Shown here: positions 1-8,993 of the stretch, piece by piece
How positions within the stretch are numbered: position 1 is the first letter of the stretch
Layout of the letters: each line of letters starts with the position of its first letter
Origin: Mongoliibacter sp.
GTDB taxonomy: Bacteria > Bacteroidota > Bacteroidia > Cytophagales > Cyclobacteriaceae
Length of the DNA stretch: 54,879 nucleotides
Reading direction: 5' to 3'
NCBI RefSeq assembly: GCF_007692705.1
Contig: NZ_REBN01000168.1
Coordinates: 1-54,879 of the forward strand
Program-made: the position numbers and the translations under genes
The notes under the pieces: generated by a model
What the model was told of the DNA's origin: nothing
Seen by the model: only the letters and a program-made list of their open reading frames with translations
Databases searched by the model: none

Positions 1-44
1 GTGAGGGCACCTAAACCTGTTACTACAACTCTTCTTAAATTCAT
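1..44 (-). CDS. fabF: 3-oxoacyl-ACP synthase II (FabF), N-terminal fragment
   Basis: The first 44 bases, read on the minus strand, start with ATG and encode MNLRRVVVTGLGAL, the typical beginning of beta-ketoacyl-ACP synthase II, the condensing enzyme of fatty-acid elongation. The rest of the gene lies outside the window. It sits just downstream of acpP on the same strand with a gap of about 20 bases, the acpP-fabF order found in most bacteria, so the two are probably co-transcribed. Only 14 residues are visible, and the call rests on this motif plus the neighbour. Confidence 0.85.
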   Translation of the reverse strand, partial: MNLRRVVVTGLGAL

Positions 45-65
45 AAATGAATTTTAAGTGATTTA

Positions 66-302
66 TTATTTAACGTTTGCTTCCAGATAACTGATAGCTT
101 GACCTACAGTTCCAATTTGCTCTGCTTGATCATCCGGAATAGAAATGTTGAATTCTTTCTCGAATTCCATGATGAGCTCTACAGTATCCAGAGAGTCAGC
201 CCCCAGGTCATTAGTGAAGCTAGCTTCTGGAGTTACTTCAGATTCTTCAACGCCTAACTTATCAACGATAATGGCTTTTACTTTTTGTGCTATTTCAGAC
301 AT
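66..302 (-). CDS. acpP: Acyl carrier protein
   Basis: This 78-residue acidic protein is a complete acyl carrier protein, the cytoplasmic carrier of growing acyl chains in type II fatty-acid synthesis. The phosphopantetheine attachment motif GADSLD is present, with the modified serine at residue 37. Length and four-helix pattern are normal. It is followed by fabF on the same strand. Upstream on the minus strand, around 333-340, there is a near match to the Bacteroidota -7 box (TTTCTTTG), which may be its promoter. Confidence 0.97.
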   Translation of the reverse strand: MSEIAQKVKAIIVDKLGVEESEVTPEASFTNDLGADSLDTVELIMEFEKEFNISIPDDQAEQIGTVGQAISYLEANVK

Positions 303-424
303 TTTTTGAACAGTTTAATTTAAAACACTTCGCAAAGAAATATATTTAAAACCTTATTGCCAAAAAAATGGGAGAAGTAAATTCAAGTTGTACCATTCTT
401 GGGAGGAAGTTGAAGGATTATTTC

Positions 425-432
425 TAACTTTG
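425..432 (+). promoter_or_regulatory. Bacteroidota -7 promoter box (TAACTTTG)
   Basis: TAACTTTG fits the TAnnTTTG -7 consensus of the Bacteroidota primary sigma factor exactly. It lies 22 bases before the ATG at 455, which suits a short leader for the IPExxxVDY-pyk operon. A CTTG around 398-401 could be a weak -33 element at about 23 bases spacing. Confidence 0.6.
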
Positions 433-454
433 TTTTTTCTAAATTCTTCCTTTA

Positions 455-883
455 ATGAAGAAAATAAAGCTATTTGTCGAACACCAATATGATTTTGAAC
501 TTTTGGGCCTAGTAGCCCCTCACAAAGACTATAAAATGGCTTGGTTGCTCAATCAATACATGGGGATGAAACTGGTGAAAAGTGATGATTTTATATTGGA
601 TTTTATTGAAAGTCCTAAAATGGAAATTTCCAGGTATATGGAGGAAAAAGAACATGGTTTTGTCCAGCTTTTAAAAAACAAATCCCTGTCCCCCAGTCCA
701 AATGGAACCTATTTGGTACCAGAACTTAAGATCATGGATTACTTCTTACTCCTACAGGATCACACCTGCCAATTGGATATTATTGCTTATATTGAGCGCT
801 TAAGTCAAGTTAAACTCATCCAGAATGTAGTCAAACTGGACATATCAAAAATTAAATCAAGAGAAAATCTACTTACCTATTAA
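455..883 (+). CDS. IPExxxVDY family protein
   Basis: A 142-residue cytoplasmic protein of the Bacteroidota IPExxxVDY family, whose function is unknown. The name-giving motif is present as a variant, VPELKIMDY at about residues 88-96. There is no signal peptide or membrane segment. The gene ends 13 bases before pyruvate kinase on the same strand. This pairing is common in the phylum, so the two are probably one transcript started by the box at 425-432. Involvement in central metabolism would be inference from context only. Confidence 0.8.
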   Translation: MKKIKLFVEHQYDFELLGLVAPHKDYKMAWLLNQYMGMKLVKSDDFILDFIESPKMEISRYMEEKEHGFVQLLKNKSLSPSPNGTYLVPELKIMDYFLLLQDHTCQLDIIAYIERLSQVKLIQNVVKLDISKIKSRENLLTY

Positions 884-896
884 TTCCAAAATAAAC

Positions 897-2327
897 ATGA
901 GTATTGCGCTTTACAACAAAACCAAAATTTTAGCAACAATAGGCCCAGCTTCCAATAATCCAGATACTTTGGCAAGTCTTGCAAGTGCCGGGGCGAATGT
1001 GTTCAGGCTGAATTTTTCACACGGTGACCATAGCATTCATGCCGAAGTCATCAAAATGATAAGACAGCTCAATAAAGAAAAGAATCTCACATTGGGAATT
1101 CTACAGGACCTTCAAGGGCCAAAAATCCGAGTCGGTGAAATGGAGAACGGTGGAGTTCAAATAAAAGCCGGACAGAAAATTACCATTACCAATGACCCAG
1201 TGATTGGAAATGCGGAATTGGTGAGCACTGTTTATCAAAACCTTCCCAACGATGTGAAAGCAGGGGATAGAATATTAATAGATGATGGAAACATTGAATT
1301 GGCAGTCAATAATACTGATGGTAAAAATGTCAGGTGTGTGGTCATTCATGGAGGTGTTCTCAAATCCAGAAAAGGTATAAATTTACCAAATACCAAGGTT
1401 TCTGCACCATCTCTTACAGAGAAGGACATTGAAGATTTGGCCTTTGGATTGGAACAGGATGTGGATTGGATTGCCCTTTCGTTTGTGAGGTCTGCTGATG
1501 ACATCAATGATTTAAGAGAAAGAATCCAGGCCGCTGGGAAAGAATGTAGGATTGTTGCCAAAATCGAAAAACCTGAAGCACTACAAAATATAGATGAAAT
1601 TATTGAGGCCACAGATGCGATTATGGTAGCACGTGGTGATTTGGGAGTGGAAGTGCCAATGGAGACAGTTCCTCTTTGGCAAAAGAAGATGGTGCAAAAA
1701 TGTAAACTTGCCTGTAAGCCAGTGATTATTGCCACGCAAATGCTTGAAAGCATGACGAATCATCCTAGGCCTACCAGGGCGGAAACCAACGATGTTGCAA
1801 CCGCAGTATTGGACGGTGCAGATGCGGTGATGCTTTCGGCGGAAACTGCTTCAGGAGATTTTCCTGTCAATGCGGTCAAGGCGATGAGTAGCATTATCAA
1901 TTATATTGAGGTAAATTCTGATGTATTTCACCACCTCTATAAAATCCCTGAGGATGACAAAAACTTTTATTCCAAAAACCTTACTCTCATGGCCGCACGT
2001 CTGTCAAGGAATGTTAAGGCAAAAGCTTTAGTAGGAATAACAAGTTCTGGAATGACAGCATTGAGGTTGGCTTCTTTTAGACCTTTAGCCAATCTGCTTG
2101 TATTTACAAGGAATAAAAAACTGATTAACCAATTGAGTCTGGTGTGGGGTGTAAGATCTTACTATTATGAAAGTAATGTTTCTACAGATGCCACTTTTAT
2201 GGATATACAAAATCAGCTGAAAAAAGACGGTTATGTCAAAAAAGGAGACATGATCATCAATACCGCCAGTATGCCATTGAAAGCAAAGGGGAGAACCAAC
2301 ATGCTGAAGATCCACGAAGTAGAGTAA
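897..2327 (+). CDS. pyk: Pyruvate kinase
   Basis: At 476 residues this is full-length pyruvate kinase, which converts phosphoenolpyruvate and ADP to pyruvate and ATP in the last step of glycolysis. The N-terminal KTKILATIGPAS, the active-site region MVARGDLGVEVP and the ATQMLESM and DVATAVLDGADAVMLSAET blocks are all present, and the C-terminal allosteric domain is complete. The ATG at 897 follows the upstream gene closely. A strong hairpin terminator lies downstream at 2413-2441. The phosphofructokinase gene at 11477-12451 is on the other strand and not linked to it. Confidence 0.97.
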   Translation: MSIALYNKTKILATIGPASNNPDTLASLASAGANVFRLNFSHGDHSIHAEVIKMIRQLNKEKNLTLGILQDLQGPKIRVGEMENGGVQIKAGQKITITNDPVIGNAELVSTVYQNLPNDVKAGDRILIDDGNIELAVNNTDGKNVRCVVIHGGVLKSRKGINLPNTKVSAPSLTEKDIEDLAFGLEQDVDWIALSFVRSADDINDLRERIQAAGKECRIVAKIEKPEALQNIDEIIEATDAIMVARGDLGVEVPMETVPLWQKKMVQKCKLACKPVIIATQMLESMTNHPRPTRAETNDVATAVLDGADAVMLSAETASGDFPVNAVKAMSSIINYIEVNSDVFHHLYKIPEDDKNFYSKNLTLMAARLSRNVKAKALVGITSSGMTALRLASFRPLANLLVFTRNKKLINQLSLVWGVRSYYYESNVSTDATFMDIQNQLKKDGYVKKGDMIINTASMPLKAKGRTNMLKIHEVE

Positions 2328-2412
2328 TTGACGGCTTCTTTCCATTAGTTTCTGATTGAAACTAAGGAATTTTTGAAAAAAGATTTCCTATTAACCAAAA
2401 ACTCATTTAGAC

Positions 2413-2441
2413 AAAAAGCTATCCACCAGGGTAGCTTTTTT
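2413..2441 (+). terminator. Intrinsic terminator after pyk
   Basis: AAAAAGCTATCC (2413-2424), loop ACCA and GGGTAGCTTTTT (2429-2440) form a 12-bp stem with one T-G wobble, ending in a T run. It closes the IPExxxVDY-pyk operon about 85 bases after the stop codon. Confidence 0.85.
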
Positions 2442-2660
2442 ATATTTATCTCCTTAATAAAGATCATACTATTTTCAATACCGGGAATTTTTTAGAGATA
2501 TGGTATAAATCTTGAAGAGCGTGCTATTTATCTTTAAAACAGTATTGAACAATTCAGCCAATATATTCAACAGTTTAGTGCTCTAAACTTACAATACAGA
2601 AATTAAACGTATCCTTTTTGAATATTCTATGTTTATACATTAAACTAAACATAATCAACT
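2442..2660. other. Intergenic region upstream of the fasciclin gene
   Basis: After the pyk terminator there are about 220 AT-rich bases with no convincing reading frame or repeat. They presumably hold the promoter of the fasciclin lipoprotein gene, but no exact TAnnTTTG match stands out. Confidence 0.4.
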
Positions 2661-4109
2661 ATGGAAAAATTATTTAGATTTCTGTTTTTAGGAGCGTTTC
2701 TTTTTGTTATCGCCTCCTGTAATGATGAAGATGATCAGCCACCAATGCAAGATGATCCCACAGCTCCCAACCTAGTAGAAGCTGCAAATGAAGCGGGATT
2801 AACAACCTTGGTAGCTGCGGTACAAGCCATTCCAGGTTTGGCTCCCGCCTTATTAAATGCTGAGGCTATTACTGTTTTCGCTCCTACCAATGATGCTTTC
2901 GCAAATGCATTGGAAGCTTTTGGCGCGAATAGCCTAACAGATTTGGTAGACAGATTAGGTGGACCTGAAAATTTAGAAACAGTATTGGGATTTCATGTGG
3001 TTCCAGCAGTAGCTTTTGCTTCTGATCTAAATGCCTCTAACACTTTTACAACTTTAGCAGGACAAAGCATAGATGTTAATGTAAGCGGAGGAAATGTAAC
3101 AGTTGTAGATGCAAATGGAGATATTGCAAATGTTGTAGAAGCGGACGTGGCTATTGAAAATGGAGTAGTCCATGTGATTGATAGGGTATTATTACCGGAA
3201 ATTGAAATAGGCGATGGACCAGCTCCAAATTTAGTTGAAGCGGCTACTGAAGCAGGTTTAGATATTTTACTTGCAGCTGTTACAGCTGTTGATGGATTAG
3301 CAGACGCTTTATTGGGTGCAGAGGCAATTACAGTTTTTGCTCCATCCGATGATGCTTTTGCAGCTGCTTTGGATGCATTCAATGCTGAAAACTTAGATCA
3401 ACTGGTAGCCCGAATTGGCGGTATTGAAAATTTAGAAACCGTTTTAGGATTCCATGTCGTTCCTGCAGTTGCTTTCTCATCTGATCTTGAAGCAACAAAT
3501 GTATTCCCAACCCTTGGCGGACAGGAAATCACTGTTAATGCTGGAAATGATGGGGTCACAGTAACTGATGCAACTGGCAATACAGTTAATGTTATTGCTG
3601 CTGATGTAGCAATAGAAAACGGAGTTGTTCATGTGATAGATGGAGTATTACTACCTGAATTAGCAATTCCAAATATTGTTGAAGCAGCAACTGCCGCAGA
3701 CTTGACCATATTAATAGATGCAGTATTAGCTGCTGGTTTAGATGAAGCATTATTATCTGCCGAAGACATTACCGTCTTTGCGCCAACCAATGATGCATTT
3801 TTGGATTTACTTGCAGCCCAAGAAGTAGGTTCTTTAGAAGAATTGATTGATGCTCTAGGTGCAGAAGCAGTGACAACTGTTTTACAGTTCCATGTTGTAC
3901 CTACAGTTGCTTTCTCCTTTGATTTAGCTGAGGGTGATAATGATGTGCCTACTCTTGCTGGAGAAAACCTTACAGTTACAAGAAATGGTGCCGATGTCAC
4001 TGTCACTGATGCAGCAGGAAATACTTATTCTGTAGTAGCTGCTGATGTTGCTATAGAAAATGGTGTTGTCCATGTAATTGACGGAGTATTACTTCCAACC
4101 TTAGAATAA
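2661..4109 (+). CDS. Lipoprotein with three fasciclin domains
   Basis: The 482-residue product starts with a lipoprotein signal (hydrophobic stretch ending FVIASC) and an acidic NDEDD tail after the cysteine, a pattern linked to surface export in Bacteroidota. Three fasciclin (FAS1) repeats follow, at about residues 36-175, 190-330 and 335-480. Each has the FAS1 boxes ITVFAP(T/S)(N/D)DAF and NGVVHVID.VLLP. Repeats one and two are closest to each other; the third is more diverged. FAS1 domains usually mediate adhesion to matrix or carbohydrate, so a cell-surface adhesion role is inferred. The gene stands alone, with a terminator at 4120-4146. Confidence 0.93.
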   Translation: MEKLFRFLFLGAFLFVIASCNDEDDQPPMQDDPTAPNLVEAANEAGLTTLVAAVQAIPGLAPALLNAEAITVFAPTNDAFANALEAFGANSLTDLVDRLGGPENLETVLGFHVVPAVAFASDLNASNTFTTLAGQSIDVNVSGGNVTVVDANGDIANVVEADVAIENGVVHVIDRVLLPEIEIGDGPAPNLVEAATEAGLDILLAAVTAVDGLADALLGAEAITVFAPSDDAFAAALDAFNAENLDQLVARIGGIENLETVLGFHVVPAVAFSSDLEATNVFPTLGGQEITVNAGNDGVTVTDATGNTVNVIAADVAIENGVVHVIDGVLLPELAIPNIVEAATAADLTILIDAVLAAGLDEALLSAEDITVFAPTNDAFLDLLAAQEVGSLEELIDALGAEAVTTVLQFHVVPTVAFSFDLAEGDNDVPTLAGENLTVTRNGADVTVTDAAGNTYSVVAADVAIENGVVHVIDGVLLPTLE

Positions 4110-4119
4110 TATATTTCTT

Positions 4120-4146
4120 AAAGGCAGGGGTTCGTCCCTTGCCTTT
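4120..4146 (+). terminator. Intrinsic terminator after the fasciclin gene
   Basis: AAAGGCAGGGG and CCCTTGCCTTT form a roughly 10-bp stem with one bulged T and a short loop around TTCGT. It is followed by a weak T-rich tract and lies 10 bases after the stop codon. Confidence 0.65.
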
Positions 4147-4224
4147 ATTTCACTTTTTTGATTTTATGTAATCTGATCGCTTCTTTTTATTCGTTAATAG
4201 ATTAAATCTTTAGACCTCACAACC

Positions 4225-5277
4225 ATGTTTAACCACCGCTTCAAATTTGTTTTCCCAGGTTTGCTTGCGGTTTATTCATTTTTGAATATACAGCTATTGG
4301 AAGGGGATAGGTTGTTTCAGGCTGAACTCGATCCTGTAAAATTATTTTATATCATTTTTTTGATTTGTTACGCAGTTTGGTTTGCCAACTGGTCAATTGA
4401 GCAATTTGTATTGCCAAAAATTAAAAAATATCACCCTTTACTTCTTCAGTTTTCTTTTAGTCTGGTAGCGGTAACTTTAATCAGTCTTGTATCGGTTTTT
4501 ATAACAGGGCTACTTTTTGGAGAACCATTCAATTATTCCTTGCCAAACCTTTTGTTGACCTCAGGATTCTCATTTAGGATAAACCTATTTTTGAATTGTG
4601 TCAATGCAATCTTTTTCTTTAGTAAAAAATTTAAAGAAAAGGCAGTTGAAGCAGAAAAATTGCATTCATTGAATATGGAAGCTAGGTTGGAATCTCTTAA
4701 TTCCCAAATCAATCCGCATTTCTTCTTTAATAACCTAAGTGCTCTTTCAGCTTTGATTCACGAGGATGTAAAAGCGGCAGATGCTTATCTTCAAAAACTA
4801 TCGGTGATATATAGGTATATACTGAGTAATAAAGATAAAGAACTGGTAAGTTTGAAGGAGGAAATTAAATTTTTAAAAAATTATTTAGATTTATTAATCA
4901 TTCGATTTGAGGATTCTCTTACCTTTAAAATGGAGATAGACGAATCTTGTAAGGGTTTATTTTTGCCCCCCGCAGTATTGCAATTATTGGTCGAAAACGT
5001 TGTTAAACACAATTATTTCACTATTTCAGAACCTCTTGAAGTAGAAATCATATCCGATTGCGATACCATAAAAATTAAAAATAAACTTCAGCCGAAAGAA
5101 GTAGTGGAAGACTCTACGGGCATTGGACTTCAAAACATATCTGATAGATATAGGTTTTTAGGGAGTAACATTAAGGTTGCAGCCTCTGATGAGTTTTTTG
5201 AAGTTGAGCTGCCTCTAATCAAAACTTATGAAAACCGCACTAATAGAAGACGAGCCTTTGGCGCTGAAAAGGATTGA
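4225..5277 (+). CDS. LytS/YehU-type sensor histidine kinase
   Basis: This is a 350-residue membrane kinase of the His_kinase (LytS/YehU) family. Four hydrophobic segments fill the first ~135 residues. The phosphoacceptor motif INPHFFFNNLSAL follows with His165 (the family usually has NPHFLFN), then the N box LVENVVKHN and the G box GIGLQNISDRY. There is no large extracellular sensor domain, so the signal is probably sensed within the membrane. The 3' end overlaps the LytTR regulator gene by 50 bases in another frame, which suggests translational coupling. Confidence 0.93.
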   Translation: MFNHRFKFVFPGLLAVYSFLNIQLLEGDRLFQAELDPVKLFYIIFLICYAVWFANWSIEQFVLPKIKKYHPLLLQFSFSLVAVTLISLVSVFITGLLFGEPFNYSLPNLLLTSGFSFRINLFLNCVNAIFFFSKKFKEKAVEAEKLHSLNMEARLESLNSQINPHFFFNNLSALSALIHEDVKAADAYLQKLSVIYRYILSNKDKELVSLKEEIKFLKNYLDLLIIRFEDSLTFKMEIDESCKGLFLPPAVLQLLVENVVKHNYFTISEPLEVEIISDCDTIKIKNKLQPKEVVEDSTGIGLQNISDRYRFLGSNIKVAASDEFFEVELPLIKTYENRTNRRRAFGAEKD

Positions 5278-5998
5278 AAATATCATCAAACAGCATCGGC
5301 CTGAATGGGAAATTTCTTTCAAAGCTCAAAGTGTCCGGGAACTGGAGGAGTTTTTTTCAGGTGATATTGAAATTGATCTCATGCTTTGCGATATACATCT
5401 GGCAGATGGTCTCAGTTTCAAAGCTTTTAAAGATAAGCAGCCCAAGTTTCCGATTATTTTTATAACTGCCTATGATGAATATGCACTCCGTTCATTTGAG
5501 CATAACTGTATTGACTACATTCTTAAGCCTATTGATGAAGCGAGAATGATTCAGTCCTTTGAAAAGCTTGAAAAACTAGGACAGGTTCAAAATCCTTCCC
5601 TGATACACCCTGATTTGTTCGAAAAATTGCTAAAAAATTATCAAAGAAAGTCGTATAAAAAGCGGTTTTTGAGTAAAATTGGTAAAAGAATCAAATTTAT
5701 CCCAGTGGATGATATTTCATTCTTTTATTCTGAAGGTGGTGCAGTCTATTTAGTAGAAAAAGATGGGTCAAAAAAATACATGATAGACCACAACCTACAG
5801 GAATTGGAAGAAAATCTTTTGGATCCTGCGAGGTTCCATAGAATCAACCGTTCAACGATTATACATTTGGAGGGTTTGGTAGAAATGAAACCTTATATTA
5901 ATGGGAGACTTCTCCTTTCTATGACTTCGGTTAGCGATACAAAAATAGTAGTTGCAAGAGAAAGGGTTAACGAATTTAGAAACTGGATCAATCAATAA
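5228..5998 (+). CDS. LytTR-family response regulator
   Basis: A 256-residue two-domain regulator. The N-terminal receiver has the phosphoacceptor Asp55 in LCDIHLADG, the acidic pair EDE near the start and Lys in ILKP. The C-terminal LytTR DNA-binding domain covers about residues 150-255 (KIGKRIKFIPVDDISFF, FHRINRSTIIH). It begins inside the upstream kinase gene, which is surely its partner. Regulators of this type bind short direct repeats in promoters; the targets are not apparent, though the small gene starting 6 bases downstream is a candidate. Confidence 0.95.
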   Translation: MKTALIEDEPLALKRIENIIKQHRPEWEISFKAQSVRELEEFFSGDIEIDLMLCDIHLADGLSFKAFKDKQPKFPIIFITAYDEYALRSFEHNCIDYILKPIDEARMIQSFEKLEKLGQVQNPSLIHPDLFEKLLKNYQRKSYKKRFLSKIGKRIKFIPVDDISFFYSEGGAVYLVEKDGSKKYMIDHNLQELEENLLDPARFHRINRSTIIHLEGLVEMKPYINGRLLLSMTSVSDTKIVVARERVNEFRNWINQ

Positions 5999-6003
5999 TT
6001 GAA

Positions 6004-6369
6004 ATGAAGAAATACTGTTTTTTTATTATTTTTCTTTTTGGGACGCAATTATATGGTAAAGCGCAAACTACTGAATCGGCACGGATTGATAGCTTGGAAA
6101 AAACTGTCCTTCTGTTGGATAAAGAAATTTATGATATCAATTTGAATCTATACAATTCCCAGCGCCAGCTCAAAAGAGGGATTTTTGTGGCGACCCTAGG
6201 GTATACAGTCACCATCATAGGAGGACAGCTTTTGGGTACAAGGCCTGAATTAGGAGAAGCTTTGCTATACACGGGAGGCGCTATAGGTATTGCGGGGACG
6301 GTTGTCCTGGTCAAGGGGTTTAATAAAATAAGTCTAGGTCCCCCTAAGCCCCCAAGATTTGAGCAGTAA
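6004..6369 (+). CDS. Small membrane protein, unknown function
   Basis: A 121-residue protein with a signal peptide ending around YGKAQT, a short coiled-coil-like segment (residues ~25-55, IDSLEKTVLLLDKEI) and two closely spaced hydrophobic segments (FVATLGYTVTIIGG and LLYTGGAIGIAGTVVLV). It begins 6 bases after the LytTR regulator stop codon, so it is probably the third gene of that operon and could be an accessory component. The family is not recognised. It ends 4 bases before the convergent NFACT gene. Confidence 0.75.
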   Translation: MKKYCFFIIFLFGTQLYGKAQTTESARIDSLEKTVLLLDKEIYDINLNLYNSQRQLKRGIFVATLGYTVTIIGGQLLGTRPELGEALLYTGGAIGIAGTVVLVKGFNKISLGPPKPPRFEQ

Positions 6370-6372
6370 AAA

Positions 6373-7941
6373 TCAATCTTCTTCCTGAGGTCCTCTTGGA
6401 GGAACAATAATTACGCTTTCTTTATCAACCATCACAGCTCCAGCTGGGGACCCTTTTACTTTTCGTACAAATTTGGCCGGAGTATACATGACTGGGGCCA
6501 AGCTTTCATTTTTGTTTTTAGAATAGTATGCTGCAAATTCGGCAGCTCGTTCTATGACAGTTTTAGGGAATGTTATGCCGGATCTATATTTGACCAATAC
6601 ATGAGAGCCGGATACATCCTTGGCATGAAGCCAAAGGTCATCTTTCCAAGCAAAATACCTCAAAAGTTCATCATTGGCTTTAGCTGATTTCCCAACCAAG
6701 ACTTCAAACCCATCAATTTCAAAACGCTTGAACGGTACTTGTTCCTCCCTATCCTTTTGATGTTTGACCAAATGGTTTTCTTTGACAAACTCCTTGAGTT
6801 GCCTAAAATGGCTGATTGCTTCAAGTTCTTGTAGCCATTTTTCCGTTTGTTCCAGTTGTTTTTCTTTAAGCTCAAGGTTTTCGTTAAGGTGCTGTATTTC
6901 CTTTTTCCTGTTTTTGGATTTCCTGTATAAGGATTCTGCAAATTTTTGGGGGCTTACATTTTTCTTTAATCGAAAAGTTTGGTTTTCTTGAGTGTAAAAA
7001 TTAAAGAGCACAACCTCTTCTATTCCCGGTTCAATTTGATGAAGATTAGCCATGATGATATCCGCAACCTGTGAAGGAGCGATTTCATTTTCAATTTCGG
7101 AAAGCTTTGCTCCTGTCTTTTTGATATAGGAAATGGCTTTTTTCCTTTGATCTTCAAAAGTCTTGCTCCATTGTTTTTTCTCTTTTTCAAATGCCTGAAT
7201 GACCACTTTATACCTAAAAAGTTCATTACAAGCTACGATCGGATCGATAGATTGAAAAATGGCTTTGTTCTCAGGTAATAGACTCAGATTATATTCATTT
7301 TCTTCCTTGACTATACTGTAAAGAGGAGTGTCCAAAATATCGAGAAGTTCCTGCAGTAAATTCCATTTAACTTGTAAGTCTGCTTCAGGAAAACCTTTGT
7401 ATTTGAGCCACCTACGTGGTATTTTACCCAGTGTAGGGATAAACTTAGATGCATTTCCCTCCAATTCCGTAAACTTCTGAAGACTTAAATCCAAGTTGAC
7501 ATCCAAGTCTTTGAATAAAATATTTTTATCCTCTTTCAGTTCATTTCTAAATAATAATCCTGGTAAATCCTGTCCATTTTCATAAACCAGAACATTACTC
7601 CTTGTGCCGTGAAGTTTGAAGACCAAGCGGGTGCCTTTATGAAGCTCAATCCAAAAGGCACGTTCGTTTTTGAATACCTGAATATCCAATATTTCTTGGT
7701 TTATGATATTTGGGAAAAGCGAAATGGTGTTACGTTTGCTTCTTTTGAAGTCATCAGGAAAAGACAAAGCAGAAATTACAGGAAGTAAGTTGGCTCTGAT
7801 AAAAATTTGATTGTGACCATCACTACAGCCAATAACCAGTTCGTCTTTGTTTTGAGAAAAACATTCATAGATGCGTTTACCAGTTAATGAGCCCTTTAAT
7901 GCAGGGCATAAGAACTTCAAAAAATGATAGTTTAAATGCAT
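6373..7941 (-). CDS. rqcH: RqcH-like NFACT RNA-binding protein
   Basis: At 522 residues this is a NFACT-family protein, related to bacterial RqcH and eukaryotic Rqc2/NEMF. It binds stalled 50S subunits carrying peptidyl-tRNA and promotes C-terminal alanine tailing of stuck peptides. The N-terminal NFACT-N domain (GHNQIFIRANLLP region), a central coiled coil (about residues 350-400, rich in K/E/L) and the NFACT-R/DUF814 domain near the end (RYFAWKDDLWLHAKDVSGSH) are in the usual order. The stop codon of this gene's upstream neighbour, the hydrolase at 7941-8705, touches its start codon, so the two are probably co-transcribed. Symbol by family resemblance only. Confidence 0.88.
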   Translation of the reverse strand: MHLNYHFLKFLCPALKGSLTGKRIYECFSQNKDELVIGCSDGHNQIFIRANLLPVISALSFPDDFKRSKRNTISLFPNIINQEILDIQVFKNERAFWIELHKGTRLVFKLHGTRSNVLVYENGQDLPGLLFRNELKEDKNILFKDLDVNLDLSLQKFTELEGNASKFIPTLGKIPRRWLKYKGFPEADLQVKWNLLQELLDILDTPLYSIVKEENEYNLSLLPENKAIFQSIDPIVACNELFRYKVVIQAFEKEKKQWSKTFEDQRKKAISYIKKTGAKLSEIENEIAPSQVADIIMANLHQIEPGIEEVVLFNFYTQENQTFRLKKNVSPQKFAESLYRKSKNRKKEIQHLNENLELKEKQLEQTEKWLQELEAISHFRQLKEFVKENHLVKHQKDREEQVPFKRFEIDGFEVLVGKSAKANDELLRYFAWKDDLWLHAKDVSGSHVLVKYRSGITFPKTVIERAAEFAAYYSKNKNESLAPVMYTPAKFVRKVKGSPAGAVMVDKESVIIVPPRGPQEED

Positions 7942-8705
7942 TAGGCAATTTCGATTTTCAAGCCATCATATGCAAGTCTTATATTGGCTGGGAGTTGATT
8001 TTCCACTTCTTGATGGGTACCTAATTTGTGGCTTATATGGGTAAAATATGCCATCTCCGGTTTTAATTCTTGTACTAATGCCACTGCCTCATCCAGAGTG
8101 AAATGCGAAATGTGATGCGTTTTTTGAAGAGCATTAACCACAAGTATTTTGCTACCCCTAATTTTATCCAATTCCTGATTATCGATAGTCTTTGCATCAG
8201 TAATATAGGTGAAATCATCAATTCTGAATCCAAATACAGGGAGTCTATAATGCATGACTTTTATTGGTAGAATTGAGACTCCTTCTACTTCAAAAGCTTC
8301 ATTTTGGATCTCATGGGGGACTACAGAAGGGACACCTGGATATTTGACTTCTGCGAAAACGTAGGAAAATTCCCTTTTAATCTGAGCCAAAACCTTTTTG
8401 GTACCATAAATAGGCATGTCTTTTTTCTGGGCGAAATTGAAAGGCCTGATATCATCCATGCCGGCAGTATGGTCTTTGTGCTCGTGTGTATAAAGGATAG
8501 CATCAAGCCGGTTGATTCTTTCTCGGAGGATTTGTGCTCTGAAGTCTGGACCTGTATCTACGGCTATTTTTATGCCCTGCGTTTCTATAAATATTGAAGA
8601 ACGGGTTCTTTTATCCCTAAAATCTATCGAACTACAGACCTGACAATCGCAACCGATTACCGGGACTCCCTGCGAAGTTCCTGTACCTAAAAATGTGATT
8701 TTCAA
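7941..8705 (-). CDS. MBL-fold metal-dependent hydrolase (PhnP-like)
   Basis: A 254-residue metallo-beta-lactamase-fold hydrolase. The zinc motif THEHKDH (H74, H76, D78, H79) and the opening FLGTGTSQGVPVIGCDC, with paired cysteines that may bind an extra metal as in PhnP-like phosphodiesterases, are clear. Later histidines (KVMHYRLP, THISHKLG) fit the remaining metal ligands. The likely substrate is a phosphodiester or similar; the true substrate is not known. It overlaps the 92-residue gene upstream by 4 bases and abuts the NFACT gene downstream, forming a minus-strand cluster. Confidence 0.9.
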   Translation of the reverse strand: MKITFLGTGTSQGVPVIGCDCQVCSSIDFRDKRTRSSIFIETQGIKIAVDTGPDFRAQILRERINRLDAILYTHEHKDHTAGMDDIRPFNFAQKKDMPIYGTKKVLAQIKREFSYVFAEVKYPGVPSVVPHEIQNEAFEVEGVSILPIKVMHYRLPVFGFRIDDFTYITDAKTIDNQELDKIRGSKILVVNALQKTHHISHFTLDEAVALVQELKPEMAYFTHISHKLGTHQEVENQLPANIRLAYDGLKIEIA

Positions 8706-8980
8706 AGTTTTAGTTCTGTTTGCTGTAATTCTGCGATCAAGTCCTGTATTTTTTTATCTTCAAAATCTTTGGGTTTGAAACCTATTTCCTTTATGATATC
8801 TATCAAAGTATTGATTTTACCATCCAAGGTATAATATTTATTAATGATGACAATTTTTGAGTCCTTGAGTACACAGTATCCTGATTTAAAATTTCCTTTT
8901 TCGTATCTTAAAATGTAATCTGAAGCAGCGAAAATATTTTCGAGCTTATCCAGAAAACTTTTGGAATACTTGATACTCAT
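8702..8980 (-). CDS. Conserved small protein of unknown function
   Basis: A 92-residue soluble protein without signal peptide. Predicted strands around KDSKIVIINKYYTLDGK and a C-terminal helix rich in Lys and Glu are visible. I do not recognise a named family. It overlaps the downstream MBL hydrolase by 4 bases (ATGA-type coupling) and begins 13 bases after the receiver protein at 8994-9371. This places it in a tight minus-strand run and supports its being real. Confidence 0.75.
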   Translation of the reverse strand: MSIKYSKSFLDKLENIFAASDYILRYEKGNFKSGYCVLKDSKIVIINKYYTLDGKINTLIDIIKEIGFKPKDFEDKKIQDLIAELQQTELKL

Positions 8981-8993
8981 ATGAAACTGTATT

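Noticed and set aside
1346-1763. Long antisense frames inside pyk
   Set aside because: They lie completely within the pyruvate kinase coding sequence and have no protein-like features of their own.
2993-4006. Ser/Ala/Thr-rich antisense frames inside the fasciclin gene
   Set aside because: Shadows of the repeated FAS1 coding sequence, not genes.
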